Part shown: positions 20,301 to 28,337 of the stretch, in pieces | Layout of the letters: each line of letters opens with the position of its first letter | Position numbering within the stretch: position 1 is the stretch's first letter | Source of the DNA: a virus | IMG/VR virus record: IMGVR_UViG_3300033994_002454 | Span: 1-64,000 of that record | Length of the DNA: 64,000 nt | Strand: one strand, 5' to 3' | Program-made: the position numbers and the translations under genes | Notes under the pieces: model-generated | What the model saw: only the letters and a program-made list of their open reading frames with translations | Database searches by the model: none | Told to the model about the DNA's origin: nothing

Positions 20301-20345
20301 AAATATAAAATCTTGTGCATCTATCTGTGTAATTTCTGCAGCCAT
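14313..20345 (-). CDS. Giant 2010-residue tail/baseplate or fibre protein
   Basis: The largest gene in the window. The N-terminal 400 residues are acidic and N/I-rich. Around 420-610 is a tail-tip-like helical domain (YYVIPEYLRDDP, IWIYYKDVTEKYN, HNLPYLLKSKGTLPGL). A LamG-like lectin sandwich seems to follow (about 640-880; WWSTMVTRNGDDFTLYAG and SFSGSLQEIRYY). The rest is beta-rich, full of SGS and TGS turns, as in long fibres. It could join the baseplate wedge and the receptor-binding apparatus. No T4 name is safe. The gene is uninterrupted. Confidence 0.7.
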   Translation of the reverse strand: MAAEITQIDAQDFIFQTYGGNDISLISSTEIDTTLTTGSYIELFIYDNNQNILFEDYNFSEYTILNNGQSAGNNNSISQIEVDPEKILIDNGFDQGEYITYFNFFNKQIGSELQQLYISEISSDRTELRLDSTSLTDIDLVEQTNNFIQQRENSSYFVDFYLNFGTNSLTLANNIQLDDSDPNNVSILIKLYESLPEQFDLNSQLWVVTSLDNSLAYQVAFEDLPIIITDTIPIKGPNFNLDLKDQVNNSTVALNYTSLTTTTLTSSFNQLSSLLEEKEIDINIDYTDFNNFIHFSSAQTRLENFYYKVSLLENYSASIATLNNTINNDPNVSIAIYEAYINNIITNFDGYEYYLYYSSGSWAWPKSTSQPPYQLYLTGSTQVLNWFGSVDETSPFYGGILLSASIYDDLNKDYLYYVIPEYLRDDPSNNQYKLFVDMVGQFYDNIWIYYKDVTEKYNADNRLEYGISKDIVADAIRDFGIKLYQNNFSIQDLYTAFIGLTPEGGLFPFPNITGSLPTPSGFEYIDTLISASNDYIPLDDVNKSLYKRIYHNLPYLLKSKGTLPGLRTLITSYGIPDTVLRINEYGGKDKINSNDWDYWQDTFNYAFYTTGSNHISSSWKVSIDWNSPNNVPSTLEFRFKTEGLPTSSIPYSQSLWYNDNFSSIVLQYTGSGYSSGSYSGSIIDPYYQYANLIFYPDAVNFPNSTASIYLPFFDGGWWSTMVTRNGDDFTLYAGNNVYEGGDNGTLLGFYTSSFINEDSTAWLTGNISTFANSNTAIAGGTYDSFSGSLQEIRYYTTVLSESVFKDYVMNPYSIEGNSLNSSPNELAFRASLGGELYTGSVSIHPKVTGSWTTTSSFLPSLGGNTFYIHDIPTFNPNTEYFFIDQPIIGIKNAISDKIRVEDNTIPSGDTLSAFRSLSQNVEISQSYTANTNLLEVAFSPQDEINDDIMGQIGYFNIGEYIGDPRFRSSSALSYPELDILRNDYFEKYTKNYDLNDFIRLIKFFDNSLFKMIKDFVPARTSLASGIVIKQSILERNRYPEPQVDNYSTIAYTTSGSNNNVPFTFQNIIVSGTLTPSWNTYHPGTVENFSGGPAGVFNPYNGVLTSPYGANGIGPNNIYFLTQSWSESIITPSGSVVMLHSTQDEFYNGEFSGSNLIVTTQSLAQSYPLQNVSLPYQQVLYFPTLSGSVLPLNEIDEAIFFGNFINPVTSPQNGEMMIFIDYETFTVPFPGSEYAATYFKIAKIDSLGNNNSNVLGQLDKILIYNSSTSQYIEYDLDILNEYPSYYLYKVNPTTYGNFPFVAADNKILDYTVSASITIPEIIPGTTVYPFLLTASINPLNYYDSSSGNTNFGYTPNTPLNFTASFLAQTSVGIATLNLNFQQIIPGSIGSGTVTSQTFTITTTPTTYTISGSFYPVQGSSYYSWGFIPFGNPVTITNAEFLITQSRNINSPSSVSNIVEPYITEPNYYYSSYNPIMNNIEEARLNSIYEDIDYSTNILTPVNFNLLISGSALKAAVQDSNYSSKRVTLPRYDGVKSTSQQLNVWTPGDTGTYGKLPTIDSLKNMVAYCDSISGWPSEKMNASAIHVLYLIKSDGTVVIPNTSENSLADIKGTFESGERMLINTQTISAGGTQYRNVIRGGTRIEPILYTQFGSSPNVTWNTTMSFEDIVLTASGSVGNYTALYNTTGSSIQVFGNIPTKVSFSNAVYGNTYLSNNGYQVTTGPIGDGVSLYLDAEVKYVITQPFGSTINYTIELFIYKNGNPLLDSTGNPISILHTPSYNSPGNNGIIDITGVLLSNTTLNINDIYTVYIKWIGNVAGGSFFVLPNSVFKIYQSPIATSPVTSSGANSIWGWPNKTTYPNVITSSEATLVNLYGDPNVKMVDITGSGFNPVTLPWSIKYADEFRFEGREDYVYQVGKIFGPAESGSDRITQTGSIEVHFNYALPVSASSTVFNLDHFLIRRYVDDASLILMEGYRPTNASGPYIVRPEYVVPELNKSVDQFILDLTQKGLI

Positions 20346-20347
20346 TA

Positions 20348-20701
20348 TTAGGTAAGTGTTGTTCCGGTTTGTAATTCTATAACTTGTTTTTGGGCTTCAA
20401 GTAAATCTGTTCTTAATTGAGCTATTTCATTTTGAAGAGCTATTATTTCATCTTGATTAGCATCAAATGCTATATATTCACTACTTTTTTTAATCAAATA
20501 CTCATGTGAATTAGTTGCCCCTAGTTCAGGTATTTGATAAAATAATTCATTGTACATATTAAAAAAATCGTCTACAGTTGGTTGTTGGTCAATTTGTTCT
20601 TGAATTGTTTGAACACCCAATTGTTTAAAAGAAGTATCTATTACTTTAGTGTACTGTCTTTTATCATATACTTGTTTATTTAGATTTATACTTTCACTCA
20701 T
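20348..20701 (-). CDS. Small tail-region coiled-coil protein
   Basis: 117 residues. The last 45 residues (EIIALQNEIAQLRTDLLEAQ then KQVIELQTG) form a clear heptad coiled coil; the first half is helical. Placed between the giant protein and the 400-residue structural protein with 2-4 bp spacing, it is probably an assembly or connector subunit of the tail. Confidence 0.6.
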   Translation of the reverse strand: MSESINLNKQVYDKRQYTKVIDTSFKQLGVQTIQEQIDQQPTVDDFFNMYNELFYQIPELGATNSHEYLIKKSSEYIAFDANQDEIIALQNEIAQLRTDLLEAQKQVIELQTGTTLT

Positions 20702-21900
20702 CCGTTTACAACTTTAAAGTAATAGTTATCATCAAAAATTTTAGTAGAACCGTTAATATTAGTTTTAATCAAAATATGATAATATCTTTCAGGTTCTAAT
20801 CCACTCATATATACATCAAAATAATTTCCGTTTTCATTAGAACTAATTTGAGTATAATTGTCATCGAAGTTAACAACATATTCATTAGTAGCCAAGTCTT
20901 TTATTGCATAGTATGAAGAAGTTGGCAAATAATATAAATTAGTAAATAACGAAGACGTTTGATATACTCTAGGAGGATACAACGGACTTACATTTACATA
21001 AAATCTATTTTTACTAGTTGGATAAAATGTACCTGGGTTTTCGGAAAGGGACATTTTTAAGTCAACAGTATCTACAATGCTACTGGTAGCTGAACCGGTT
21101 AATATAGTTGAATAATCTCTCCATCTAAATTCTAGACATGGAGGATAAATTGTATTTGTATCAACACTATAATATTTAAATATAGGTTGAATATATTGAC
21201 TGGTGTTGAATTCTTGAGAACCGGTTAATTTAATTATAAATCCATTATTAGGAATAGACCCTGTAATCCAAGCATTAACTGTATTAGTTACATTAGCTTC
21301 TATATCTTTAATATCACGTAAACTAAATTGAACATGAGATGAACCACTAAAAGCTAATTGAGATAAAACATATCCTGGAAGTACAAATCCTATGGCTACA
21401 TATAAACTTTGAGAAGCATCATAAAACCAGTTTCCACCGCCTATCCCCCCATAAATGTTGCTAAATGAACTGGTGTAAAATATTTGACCAGAAGCATTTA
21501 TATACGATCCTGAAGGAGACCAAACTCCTGAACCGCTAAAATTAGCGAATCTCCAGGATGCTCCATCTTCTTCTTTTGGGTTATCTAAATAATATCCGGT
21601 ACCATTATTCCATGATTGAGCTAAAGGTAAAATTTCTAAAGTAGTATTTTGATTTAAACCTTGAGCTTCTGCGATAAAATTTTTAAGGTATATGTTATAT
21701 TGACTATTACCAATTTTATTAGAACGTATGTCTAATATTTCATTTTGATCAAATTCAACTAAATATCTAGCTACTTCAGGATCTCCACTTATATCTAATT
21801 TATTAGAAGCTTCTAAAATAGCATCCAACCCAGTATTCATTGTTGGGTAAGCAGAATATAACGTAGTATCTTGGGTTGGAAATATTTTATAAACAGCCAT
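20698..21900 (-). CDS. Tail structural protein with DNRLRE-like sandwich
   Basis: 400 residues. It opens VYKIFPTQDTTLYSAYPTMN, which resembles the start of DNRLRE-type beta-sandwiches, and continues NTTLEILPLAQSWNNGTGYY. Several SGS turns follow. The coding-strand element ATATTTATA is 14 bases before the start (21914-21922). Location beside gp6 implies a baseplate or tail-fibre-network component. Confidence 0.65.
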   Translation of the reverse strand: MAVYKIFPTQDTTLYSAYPTMNTGLDAILEASNKLDISGDPEVARYLVEFDQNEILDIRSNKIGNSQYNIYLKNFIAEAQGLNQNTTLEILPLAQSWNNGTGYYLDNPKEEDGASWRFANFSGSGVWSPSGSYINASGQIFYTSSFSNIYGGIGGGNWFYDASQSLYVAIGFVLPGYVLSQLAFSGSSHVQFSLRDIKDIEANVTNTVNAWITGSIPNNGFIIKLTGSQEFNTSQYIQPIFKYYSVDTNTIYPPCLEFRWRDYSTILTGSATSSIVDTVDLKMSLSENPGTFYPTSKNRFYVNVSPLYPPRVYQTSSLFTNLYYLPTSSYYAIKDLATNEYVVNFDDNYTQISSNENGNYFDVYMSGLEPERYYHILIKTNINGSTKIFDDNYYFKVVNG

Positions 21901-21926
21901 TATGTTATTTTATTATAAATATAAAA

Positions 21927-23771
21927 TTATAAAGGAACTACCTTACCTTTAATATCTTGATTAGGATATTTTATTTCAAATATACTAGGGTCTAATGAAG
22001 GATAAATTACATTATTTTGAGTAGCTGATGATATATCATAAGCATACTGAGAGTATCCTAAAGTAGTTCCTGTTTTGTTTGAAATATTAATAGATTTAAT
22101 TGTTTGAACTCCTTTAATTTTATCTAATAAAATGTAAAGATCTCTTAACATTATAGGTTGATTTAATTGCCATTTACTTAGATCAAAATATTGTTGTAAA
22201 GCAGAAATACATGCTAATAAAACTTCATTATTATTATATTCTGGAAGTACTATAATTTCAAAATCTATACCTATATTAATTATAAAAGCATCTCTAATTT
22301 CAATATTGTCTCCAATCATTCTATATTGAGACATGTATGTTCTTAAATTATTTTTTAATGCTTCAGTAGCATAATCTAATTGACCACTACTATTTAAAGA
22401 CAAAATGTATAAATTTAGTGTTTCAATAGTTGAAACTTGATTATCTGTTAATTTAGGTTGTTCAATAAACGCTTTAGAAATAGCACCATAATCCGACGGC
22501 ATACTTAAAGCACGAATTAGATAATCATCTGCAGTAACTGAACGTTGTTGGGATGCTATAAGAGTTAGAGTATTTTGACGGATTTCTTCTAATGTGTCCC
22601 CACCTCTACCTCCAGATGCTGCTTCAGGGTTAGTAGCAAAAACAGAATTAAATATATAATCTGATGTTGTGGGGTTAAGATTAAATTGGTTAAAATTAGT
22701 TCTTGTAGTGTTTAAACTATTTAATGTATTAGCAGTAATATTAGAAATAACTCCTCCACCAGTTAAATATCTAACTGTTAATACTGTATTAGAGGGGGAA
22801 ATACCATAAGTCCCAGTATATAAAAAATTAACAGGGGAATATGCTGCTGTAAGTTTATTTTGAGAAAATGGAAGTCCAATACCTACATTATCTGCATTTG
22901 GAGTAATTTCTTCTGTAACATCATTAGGAGCTCCAGCACCAAACTGAATTTGAAGGTTTGATAAAGAAGTAAAACGAGTTGCAAAACGTCTAGCTACTTT
23001 TTTTAATCTTAATAAGTAAGGAGTATCTCCATTTGCATTAGGATCATTAATATTAGTATTTTTAATAGTATCTAATACCATTTCTTGACCTAAATGGTCT
23101 ACTTCATACCATTGATTTCCTTCAGAATCTGTAATGTCTAGTACTTTAATAATGTTAAAGCCCTGTAAGTTTATTGTTTGAAATGATTGGGGGGAACCAA
23201 ATGTAAAATTTTCAGTATTAATAGTAGCAGAAATAGCATTTCTACTCTTTTTTAACAAATAATATTGAGGTATATTACCTGCAATTTGGTAAATAGTAAC
23301 TTCTGTTGGATCTTGAGAACTAGAAACTGAAAAGTCGACTTTACTTTGGATTAAAAATGAAGTTCCATTTTGAGAACTTATAGTTGAATTTTCTCTTACA
23401 GTCAAAGCATAATCATAGTCAGGGACATAATTTCCTCCTACTAATTTAGAAGGTAATTGTTGATATATATCTACTACTGTTTGAGCTACTCCCGTTGTTT
23501 TTGGACGATATCCAAACATATATGCTAAATCAAATACATTTTTTGTTTGTTGAGCATATTGAATAAAAGTTTCTTGAAATTGGTTATCTAAATAAAAACT
23601 TAAAACATCTCCAACATATGAAGCTTGTTCCATAAACATCATACCTGGGGAAGCAGGGGAAAAGTCATTATATGTTTGGGGAAAATATGTTCTAGAATAT
23701 TCTATTAGTCGTGATCTAAATTCAGAAAAGTCACGGTTAATATATCTTATATCTCTATTTGTAGTAGCCAT
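21927..23771 (-). CDS. Baseplate wedge protein, gp6/J-like
   Basis: 614 residues. The N-terminus RDIRYINRDFSEFRSRLIEY, then SPGMMFMEQASYVGDVLSFY and YMFGYRPKTTG, is characteristic of T4 gp6-like wedge proteins, followed by the baseplate-J-like core (RGGDTLEEIRQNTL, QRSVTADDYLIRAL) and a C-terminal WQLNQPIMLRDLYILLDKI. Gp6 dimers form the inner ring of the baseplate. The gp25-like gene starts directly upstream, the usual order in T4-like phages. Confidence 0.88.
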   Translation of the reverse strand: MATTNRDIRYINRDFSEFRSRLIEYSRTYFPQTYNDFSPASPGMMFMEQASYVGDVLSFYLDNQFQETFIQYAQQTKNVFDLAYMFGYRPKTTGVAQTVVDIYQQLPSKLVGGNYVPDYDYALTVRENSTISSQNGTSFLIQSKVDFSVSSSQDPTEVTIYQIAGNIPQYYLLKKSRNAISATINTENFTFGSPQSFQTINLQGFNIIKVLDITDSEGNQWYEVDHLGQEMVLDTIKNTNINDPNANGDTPYLLRLKKVARRFATRFTSLSNLQIQFGAGAPNDVTEEITPNADNVGIGLPFSQNKLTAAYSPVNFLYTGTYGISPSNTVLTVRYLTGGGVISNITANTLNSLNTTRTNFNQFNLNPTTSDYIFNSVFATNPEAASGGRGGDTLEEIRQNTLTLIASQQRSVTADDYLIRALSMPSDYGAISKAFIEQPKLTDNQVSTIETLNLYILSLNSSGQLDYATEALKNNLRTYMSQYRMIGDNIEIRDAFIINIGIDFEIIVLPEYNNNEVLLACISALQQYFDLSKWQLNQPIMLRDLYILLDKIKGVQTIKSINISNKTGTTLGYSQYAYDISSATQNNVIYPSLDPSIFEIKYPNQDIKGKVVPL

Positions 23772-23772
23772 C

Positions 23773-24177
23773 TTAAAGTTGAAGTGTTAAAGTATCGTTT
23801 ACGTTAGAATTGGCAATTGAATATTTTAATTGCACTGTCAAAGTATTATTATCTGGATCTTGAAGGATTTCTAATGAATTAATAGTAATATTAGGGAATA
23901 CTGAAGCTATGTTAGAAGAAATTTTGGATTCTAAACCTATTAAGGTTCCTTCTGTAATCTGATCGAATAAAAAAGCTCTTAAACCTCCACCAAAAGTAGG
24001 ATTTAATGGGTATTCTCCGGGGTTAGTTAAAAAATAGTTTATTAAATTATTTTTAACAGCTTGAGCGGTCAGATAATTAGGAGTAAAAACAGATGGACCA
24101 TTAAAAGGTAAGTTCACCCCAATAGCAACGTTTGGATTTAAATCAAGTGGGTTAACCTGTTGGGGATTAAATGGCAT
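23773..24177 (-). CDS. Baseplate wedge protein, gp25/GPW family
   Basis: 134 residues, the usual size for this family. The motif NYFLTNPGEYPLNPTFGGGL followed by RAFLF is the GPW/gp25 signature, and the C-terminal beta-hairpin DNNTLTVQLKYSI fits. The protein is a core wedge subunit that helps trigger sheath assembly; despite the family's lysozyme-like label it is structural. It overlaps by one base with the gene before it and is 1 bp from gp6. Confidence 0.88.
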   Translation of the reverse strand: MPFNPQQVNPLDLNPNVAIGVNLPFNGPSVFTPNYLTAQAVKNNLINYFLTNPGEYPLNPTFGGGLRAFLFDQITEGTLIGLESKISSNIASVFPNITINSLEILQDPDNNTLTVQLKYSIANSNVNDTLTLQL

Positions 24178-24524
24178 TATTTACTATTTAATAAATTCAT
24201 AATTTGATCCATACCTACTTCACCAGCACCTAGATTACCATTTATAGGGTCACTTACTTGAGGTCGAAATGGGACTTGAGCATCACGTGATGTAAAACTT
24301 AAAGCAGTCTCATTCATAACATCCATATATGCTTTTCTTGTATCCATTACAGGTGGAGTAAAGGTTGGATTGTTAGGTTGAGAAGGAATTGTGTTTGGTG
24401 TAACTGATTCTCTAACAACTGTTTTAGGTGTTCTAACTGCTTCTAAAAGAATTTCTTTTAATTCTTCTTGAATTACTTCTCGTACTGCTTCTTTAATTAA
24501 TTTTTTAAAATCTGTACTTTTCAT
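24177..24524 (-). CDS. Small helical baseplate-cluster protein
   Basis: 115 residues. The N-terminal 35 residues form an amphipathic helix (FKKLIKEAVREVIQEELKEI), then a proline-rich linker and a short C-terminal segment ending MDQIMNLLNSK. The helix resembles the targeting-like peptides of the 0-9 kb cluster but is longer. Position between gp25 and a spike-domain gene suggests a baseplate role. ATATTTATA lies 6 bases before the start. Confidence 0.55.
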   Translation of the reverse strand: MKSTDFKKLIKEAVREVIQEELKEILLEAVRTPKTVVRESVTPNTIPSQPNNPTFTPPVMDTRKAYMDVMNETALSFTSRDAQVPFRPQVSDPINGNLGAGEVGMDQIMNLLNSK

Positions 24525-24542
24525 ATGATTATAAATATAGGG

Positions 24543-25697
24543 TTAATCGGCTTTTAAATTATTTTGTTGAATATAGAATATAAGTTCATCAATTAATATC
24601 TGATCAATTGAGCTAAATGACCATTCTCCTTTTAACAATACAACACCTTGTTTATTTGTTGCTGTTGCTCTTCTACGTTTTAATGGTTTATCTGTTACTT
24701 CAGTTTCAACCCCCATTGTAAATCCATTTACATCTACAACTACAGGAGATAATTGTTGTGATTGGGTGTTTGTTAAAGCTGTGAGTTCTATAGCAACTCT
24801 TTCTTGTTCAGCATCAGGATAACATTTTTGAACTAATTGATCAAGTAAATTAAGCAGTTGAAGAGCTTGTAAAAGTACTTGTCTTAATAGAACTAAAATA
24901 GATAATATACTGGTGTTTATATTTCTTAATTTGCCTATGAGTTTATCAAGTCTGTCTTTATTATCCTGAATGGCTAGCACAACATTAGTTGGGAGACCAG
25001 GTACACCAGGAACACCAGTAGATGTCGGGATTGGAAGATTTTTTAGTATGTTAAATGCTATATCTAACCCTTCAATAATACCTCCAGTTACTCCTAATGC
25101 TTTAGTAGTATTGTCTATTAATTTTAAAGTATTATTTAATTGTCTAACTAATTTATTTTTTCGGTTTATTAAAGCTGTTAGTTCAGGTTGAGTAGGACAA
25201 CTTGCTTGATCTAAATATTTTGTAAATTGTTCTGGGTTAATGTTGGATACTTGGGTTATTCCAAAACCTGCTATCATAGTTAATATAGAAGGAATTAAAG
25301 TTGATTTAATAGTACCTATTTGATTAGATAAACGTTCTTGAGCAAAATAATCTGCTCCTTTATTCCCTTTAGAAAGTTCTTCTATTTGTGCTCTACTAAG
25401 TTGAGATGAACTAAGTTTTTCTTGGGCTAAAGAAGGAATTAAAGGTTGTAGTTGAATTACACCTAAATCGGTTTTTAAAGTATTATCCCCTTTATACAAA
25501 GCAGGTTCAGTAAATTGAAAACCAGGAGCATTTACAGTCATAGATAAACTTCCACTTTCAGGAATATTTCCGTCAATTGTAAAATTCCCATTAGTATCAG
25601 TAAAAACAAATGTAATAGGAGAAATAGATACTTTAGCACCCTTAATAGGATCTAAAGATTGCCCATTTACAACTACTCCTTTTATAGAATACATCAT
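24543..25697 (-). CDS. Baseplate protein with carboxypeptidase-regulatory-like domain
   Basis: 384 residues. Residues about 3-75 are a carboxypeptidase-regulatory/CnaB-like beta-sandwich (IKGVVVNGQSLDPIKGAKVS, FTDTNGNFTIDG). The centre is long and helical (LIPSILTMIAGFGI, then leucine-rich ILSILVLLRQVLLQALQLLN), and the C-terminus returns to beta (GVVLLKGEWSF). Such domains decorate baseplate hubs in marine myophages. Start overlaps the spike gene by 4 bp. Confidence 0.6.
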   Translation of the reverse strand: MMYSIKGVVVNGQSLDPIKGAKVSISPITFVFTDTNGNFTIDGNIPESGSLSMTVNAPGFQFTEPALYKGDNTLKTDLGVIQLQPLIPSLAQEKLSSSQLSRAQIEELSKGNKGADYFAQERLSNQIGTIKSTLIPSILTMIAGFGITQVSNINPEQFTKYLDQASCPTQPELTALINRKNKLVRQLNNTLKLIDNTTKALGVTGGIIEGLDIAFNILKNLPIPTSTGVPGVPGLPTNVVLAIQDNKDRLDKLIGKLRNINTSILSILVLLRQVLLQALQLLNLLDQLVQKCYPDAEQERVAIELTALTNTQSQQLSPVVVDVNGFTMGVETEVTDKPLKRRRATATNKQGVVLLKGEWSFSSIDQILIDELIFYIQQNNLKAD

Positions 25698-26974
25698 ACT
25701 GTTTTAACTGTTTTAGATTTAACACTATCTATTTCATTATAAACTGTTCCAAAAACTTGTAAAGCTGAAGTAGCTGTGGTTAAAAGTAATGGGTTTGGTG
25801 CTGCTACTCCTCCAGGCCAGTCTTGAACTGCTTTTAAAGCTTCAGATAAATTTTGCAATTCAGTAATTAATATTTTTAAATATTCTACGGTTTCGTCACC
25901 TCTTAAAACAGCTTGATTAGCATTTACACTACCTAATTTAACCAATTTACTAGCAATACCTATTTCATTTGTAGATTCTATATTAACACTATTGTTTGAT
26001 GATATGCCAACTGAATTTTGTCCACTAATTAAAATACTATCTGTTTTAGCATTTAAAACAATTCTATTTGAATTTAGAATAATTTGAGGGTTAGCGAATT
26101 GGGAAGGTAAAGTTGGTTTAGTAGTATAAGAAACAAAGTTTTCATTTGCTATACTAAAAGGAATTTTTTGATAAGAAGTTAGGTATATTGAAGATAAATC
26201 TTGAGATATATCTTCTACAATAGGGATCCATCCTTTATCACTAACGTTAGTAGGTTGTCCATTTCTTATTATAGTAATAGGATCACCATTAGTACCCGCA
26301 GTTGACCAATTATTATCTATTGAACTTTTTGATTTTGCAGTACTACCAAAACGTAAACTTTGCCCATGTCTTCCTTCAAGTAATGAATCACCCATATAAG
26401 GCATTAAAGGGTGAATATCTGTTTTTTCAACAAACGTATTTTGAGACGGATTAATAGGGCTATTTAAATTAATTCCTGTTGAATTATCTGTTACTTGTCT
26501 TACTAAACCGTTTTCTACCGTTTTATAATCATTAGATTGTTTAACACTAATAAAATCTGAAGGGTCTGGGTAAGCATCATGATGGGGATGGTTCCAAATA
26601 CCTAAAGGTTTTAAATAAAAATATGATTGACTTGAAGTATTTTGTCCTTGATTTTGATTAGGTAAAGAAAATAATAATACTATTTCATTTACTAATGGAT
26701 ATGTTTTAATTTGTGAATCGTAAGGTAAAGCAAAATTTGTAGGATTTTTTGTTCCTGATTGATTAACAAATTCATAAAATATAGCTCCTATTCCATTCCA
26801 TTCTCCTACGTCTGCAAATCTAGGATGGTTTTCATCTAAAACAATATCAATAACTCTAGCTGCAACTAATTGAGATTTTAAATCGTTAATTTGATTTTGT
26901 AAGTCTGGGGTTGAAGAAACAGAAGGTATTCCTTGGGTTGAATTAGTAACACCTGTTCTATATGTAACACCCAT
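25694..26974 (-). CDS. Baseplate central spike, gp5-like
   Basis: 426 residues. The N-terminal region holds a short coiled coil (PDLQNQINDLKSQLVAA), then an OB-fold-like segment (VIDIVLDENHPRFADVGEWN, later VNEIVLLFSLPNQ). The C-terminal part is a repeated strand pattern (ILNSNRIVLNAKTDSILISG, then VGISSNNSVNIES) as in the gp5 triple-stranded beta-helix. It should form the trimeric needle at the baseplate centre. No lysozyme domain is visible, unlike T4 gp5. Confidence 0.75.
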   Translation of the reverse strand: MGVTYRTGVTNSTQGIPSVSSTPDLQNQINDLKSQLVAARVIDIVLDENHPRFADVGEWNGIGAIFYEFVNQSGTKNPTNFALPYDSQIKTYPLVNEIVLLFSLPNQNQGQNTSSQSYFYLKPLGIWNHPHHDAYPDPSDFISVKQSNDYKTVENGLVRQVTDNSTGINLNSPINPSQNTFVEKTDIHPLMPYMGDSLLEGRHGQSLRFGSTAKSKSSIDNNWSTAGTNGDPITIIRNGQPTNVSDKGWIPIVEDISQDLSSIYLTSYQKIPFSIANENFVSYTTKPTLPSQFANPQIILNSNRIVLNAKTDSILISGQNSVGISSNNSVNIESTNEIGIASKLVKLGSVNANQAVLRGDETVEYLKILITELQNLSEALKAVQDWPGGVAAPNPLLLTTATSALQVFGTVYNEIDSVKSKTVKTV

Positions 26975-27312
26975 TAGTCTTTTGGATTAAATTTTTTAAC
27001 TTCAGATAGCAATTGTGCTTTTTCATCTTCAGTCATTCCAAACCCTTCATCTTCCGATTTACCAGTAGCTAAAGCACGTTGGATAATAGTAGCCATTTTA
27101 ATTAGCTGCTCATCATTTTTAATTCCTAATTCCATGTATTCCTTAATTAAAGGAACTATTAGTGTAGCATCACCAATATCATTAATAAGTGGTTTTAGTT
27201 CACCTATCAAAGCAGTAATTTGTTGCTCTTTTTTCTTTTGGTTTTCGTAAATTTCTTTTAAAATATCAGAAAATTTTTTCTTACCAAATACGTTTGATTC
27301 TAGATTGCTCAT
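26974..27312 (-). CDS. Small helical protein beside the spike gene
   Basis: 112 residues, nearly all helical and charged (FSDILKEIYENQKKKEQQIT, LIKEYMELGIKNDEQLIKMA). It overlaps the spike gene by one base. In related phages a protein of this size sits at this place and may be a hub assembly factor; I cannot name it. ATATTTATA lies 14 bases upstream of its start. Confidence 0.55.
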   Translation of the reverse strand: MSNLESNVFGKKKFSDILKEIYENQKKKEQQITALIGELKPLINDIGDATLIVPLIKEYMELGIKNDEQLIKMATIIQRALATGKSEDEGFGMTEDEKAQLLSEVKKFNPKD

Positions 27313-27340
27313 ATGTATTGTTTTTTATAAATATAAACAA

Positions 27341-28078
27341 TTACGAGAGTTGGAAATCCATGTACCCTTGTTCCAAATAAAATAAATAGTTTTTCTTAAA
27401 TATATCATATAAAACCCCAGCTATTTTTGTAATTTTAGGAGTTTTAGCGTCTGGGATCATTTCGTGGATGTAAATGTAAAGGGCTTTTTTATTAAATACA
27501 TCTATACTGTCTCGTTTTCTAAATAGTTCTAAAACAGCATCTGCAATTTTTGCATCATATTCTTTGGGAAATATTTCATATAAATTACAACTTACAAATT
27601 CAACATACTCATCCATAAATTGAGATAAACGGTCATTAGTGTTTGTTGGTTCTATAGTATATGAATGGGTATCATCTTTTAACAATTCATCAGTTGATAC
27701 TTTACTAACCTTACTTTTGTAATTTTTTTCATTATATAAAATACACCAACGTTTTACAATTGTACCAAAATATGAATACGCTTTAGCTCCATTTTGGGGA
27801 TTGAAAAGATGCATTTTAGAAAGTAAAAACACAATTATTTCATGCTGTAAATGTTCTAAATTTTCTACTTCAGTATGATAAAATTTAAACGTATGAATTA
27901 TGTTCTGGGTTAGCTTGAAAAAAGGATAATGGATTTTATCTTCATATATTTTACTTTTTAAAACTGGGTCAATCGTATTATTATATAATACAATAGCATT
28001 TTCAGTCTCTTGAGTAAAATAGTTTTTACTAACTGGTTTTTTAGCCATTTTAGCTGAATTTTCTGAGGTTGAATTCAT
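27341..28078 (-). CDS. Late-transcription sigma factor, gp55-like
   Basis: 245 residues. Residues about 70-112 match sigma region 2 of phage late factors: LQHEIIVFLLSKMHLFNPQN, GAKAYSYFGTIVKRWC and LYNEKNYKSK (F-x-P-x-x-G-x-K-A-x-S-Y-F is the key pattern). No region 4 is evident, as in T4 gp55, which needs a sliding clamp for activation. It is therefore the likely factor for structural genes. M1 overlaps the upstream gene by 29 bp; M11 (28047) would remove the overlap and is an equally good start. Confidence 0.72.
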   Translation of the reverse strand: MNSTSENSAKMAKKPVSKNYFTQETENAIVLYNNTIDPVLKSKIYEDKIHYPFFKLTQNIIHTFKFYHTEVENLEHLQHEIIVFLLSKMHLFNPQNGAKAYSYFGTIVKRWCILYNEKNYKSKVSKVSTDELLKDDTHSYTIEPTNTNDRLSQFMDEYVEFVSCNLYEIFPKEYDAKIADAVLELFRKRDSIDVFNKKALYIYIHEMIPDAKTPKITKIAGVLYDIFKKNYLFYLEQGYMDFQLS

Positions 28079-28337
28079 TTAGGATTTCTTGGATTTTTAA
28101 AATTGATTGAAATATAACCCCAACTTCATCATCTTTTTCAAACACACCTCCTCGATCTAATTCTCTCAATTTCTTATCAGAAATCTCAATTGTACGAGAT
28201 AAACGGTCTAAATAAGCTAAATATCCGGCTACAATATCTTCTTGTTTTTCATTTTTTCTTAGAAGATTAAAAGTCGTGAACCCTAGGACCACGACTAAAA
28301 CTGCTAATACACAGCAAATAATTGTTAAAGCTATCAT
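28050..28337 (-). CDS. Single-span membrane protein with coiled-coil tail
   Basis: 95 residues. Residues 3-25 (ALTIICCVLAVLVVVLGFTT) form one transmembrane helix with the small N-terminus outside or in the periplasm; the rest is charged and helical (YLDRLSRTIEISDKKLRELD). No lysis-protein motif is clear, though a spanin- or holin-accessory-like role cannot be excluded. Start overlaps the HD gene by 4 bp. Confidence 0.6.
   Translation of the reverse strand: MIALTIICCVLAVLVVVLGFTTFNLLRKNEKQEDIVAGYLAYLDRLSRTIEISDKKLRELDRGGVFEKDDEVGVIFQSILKIQEILNEFNLRKFS

Noticed and set aside
14313-20345. Giant frame as several fused genes
   Set aside because: One continuous frame with uniform amino-acid composition, no internal leader or stop; domains follow one another as in fibre proteins.
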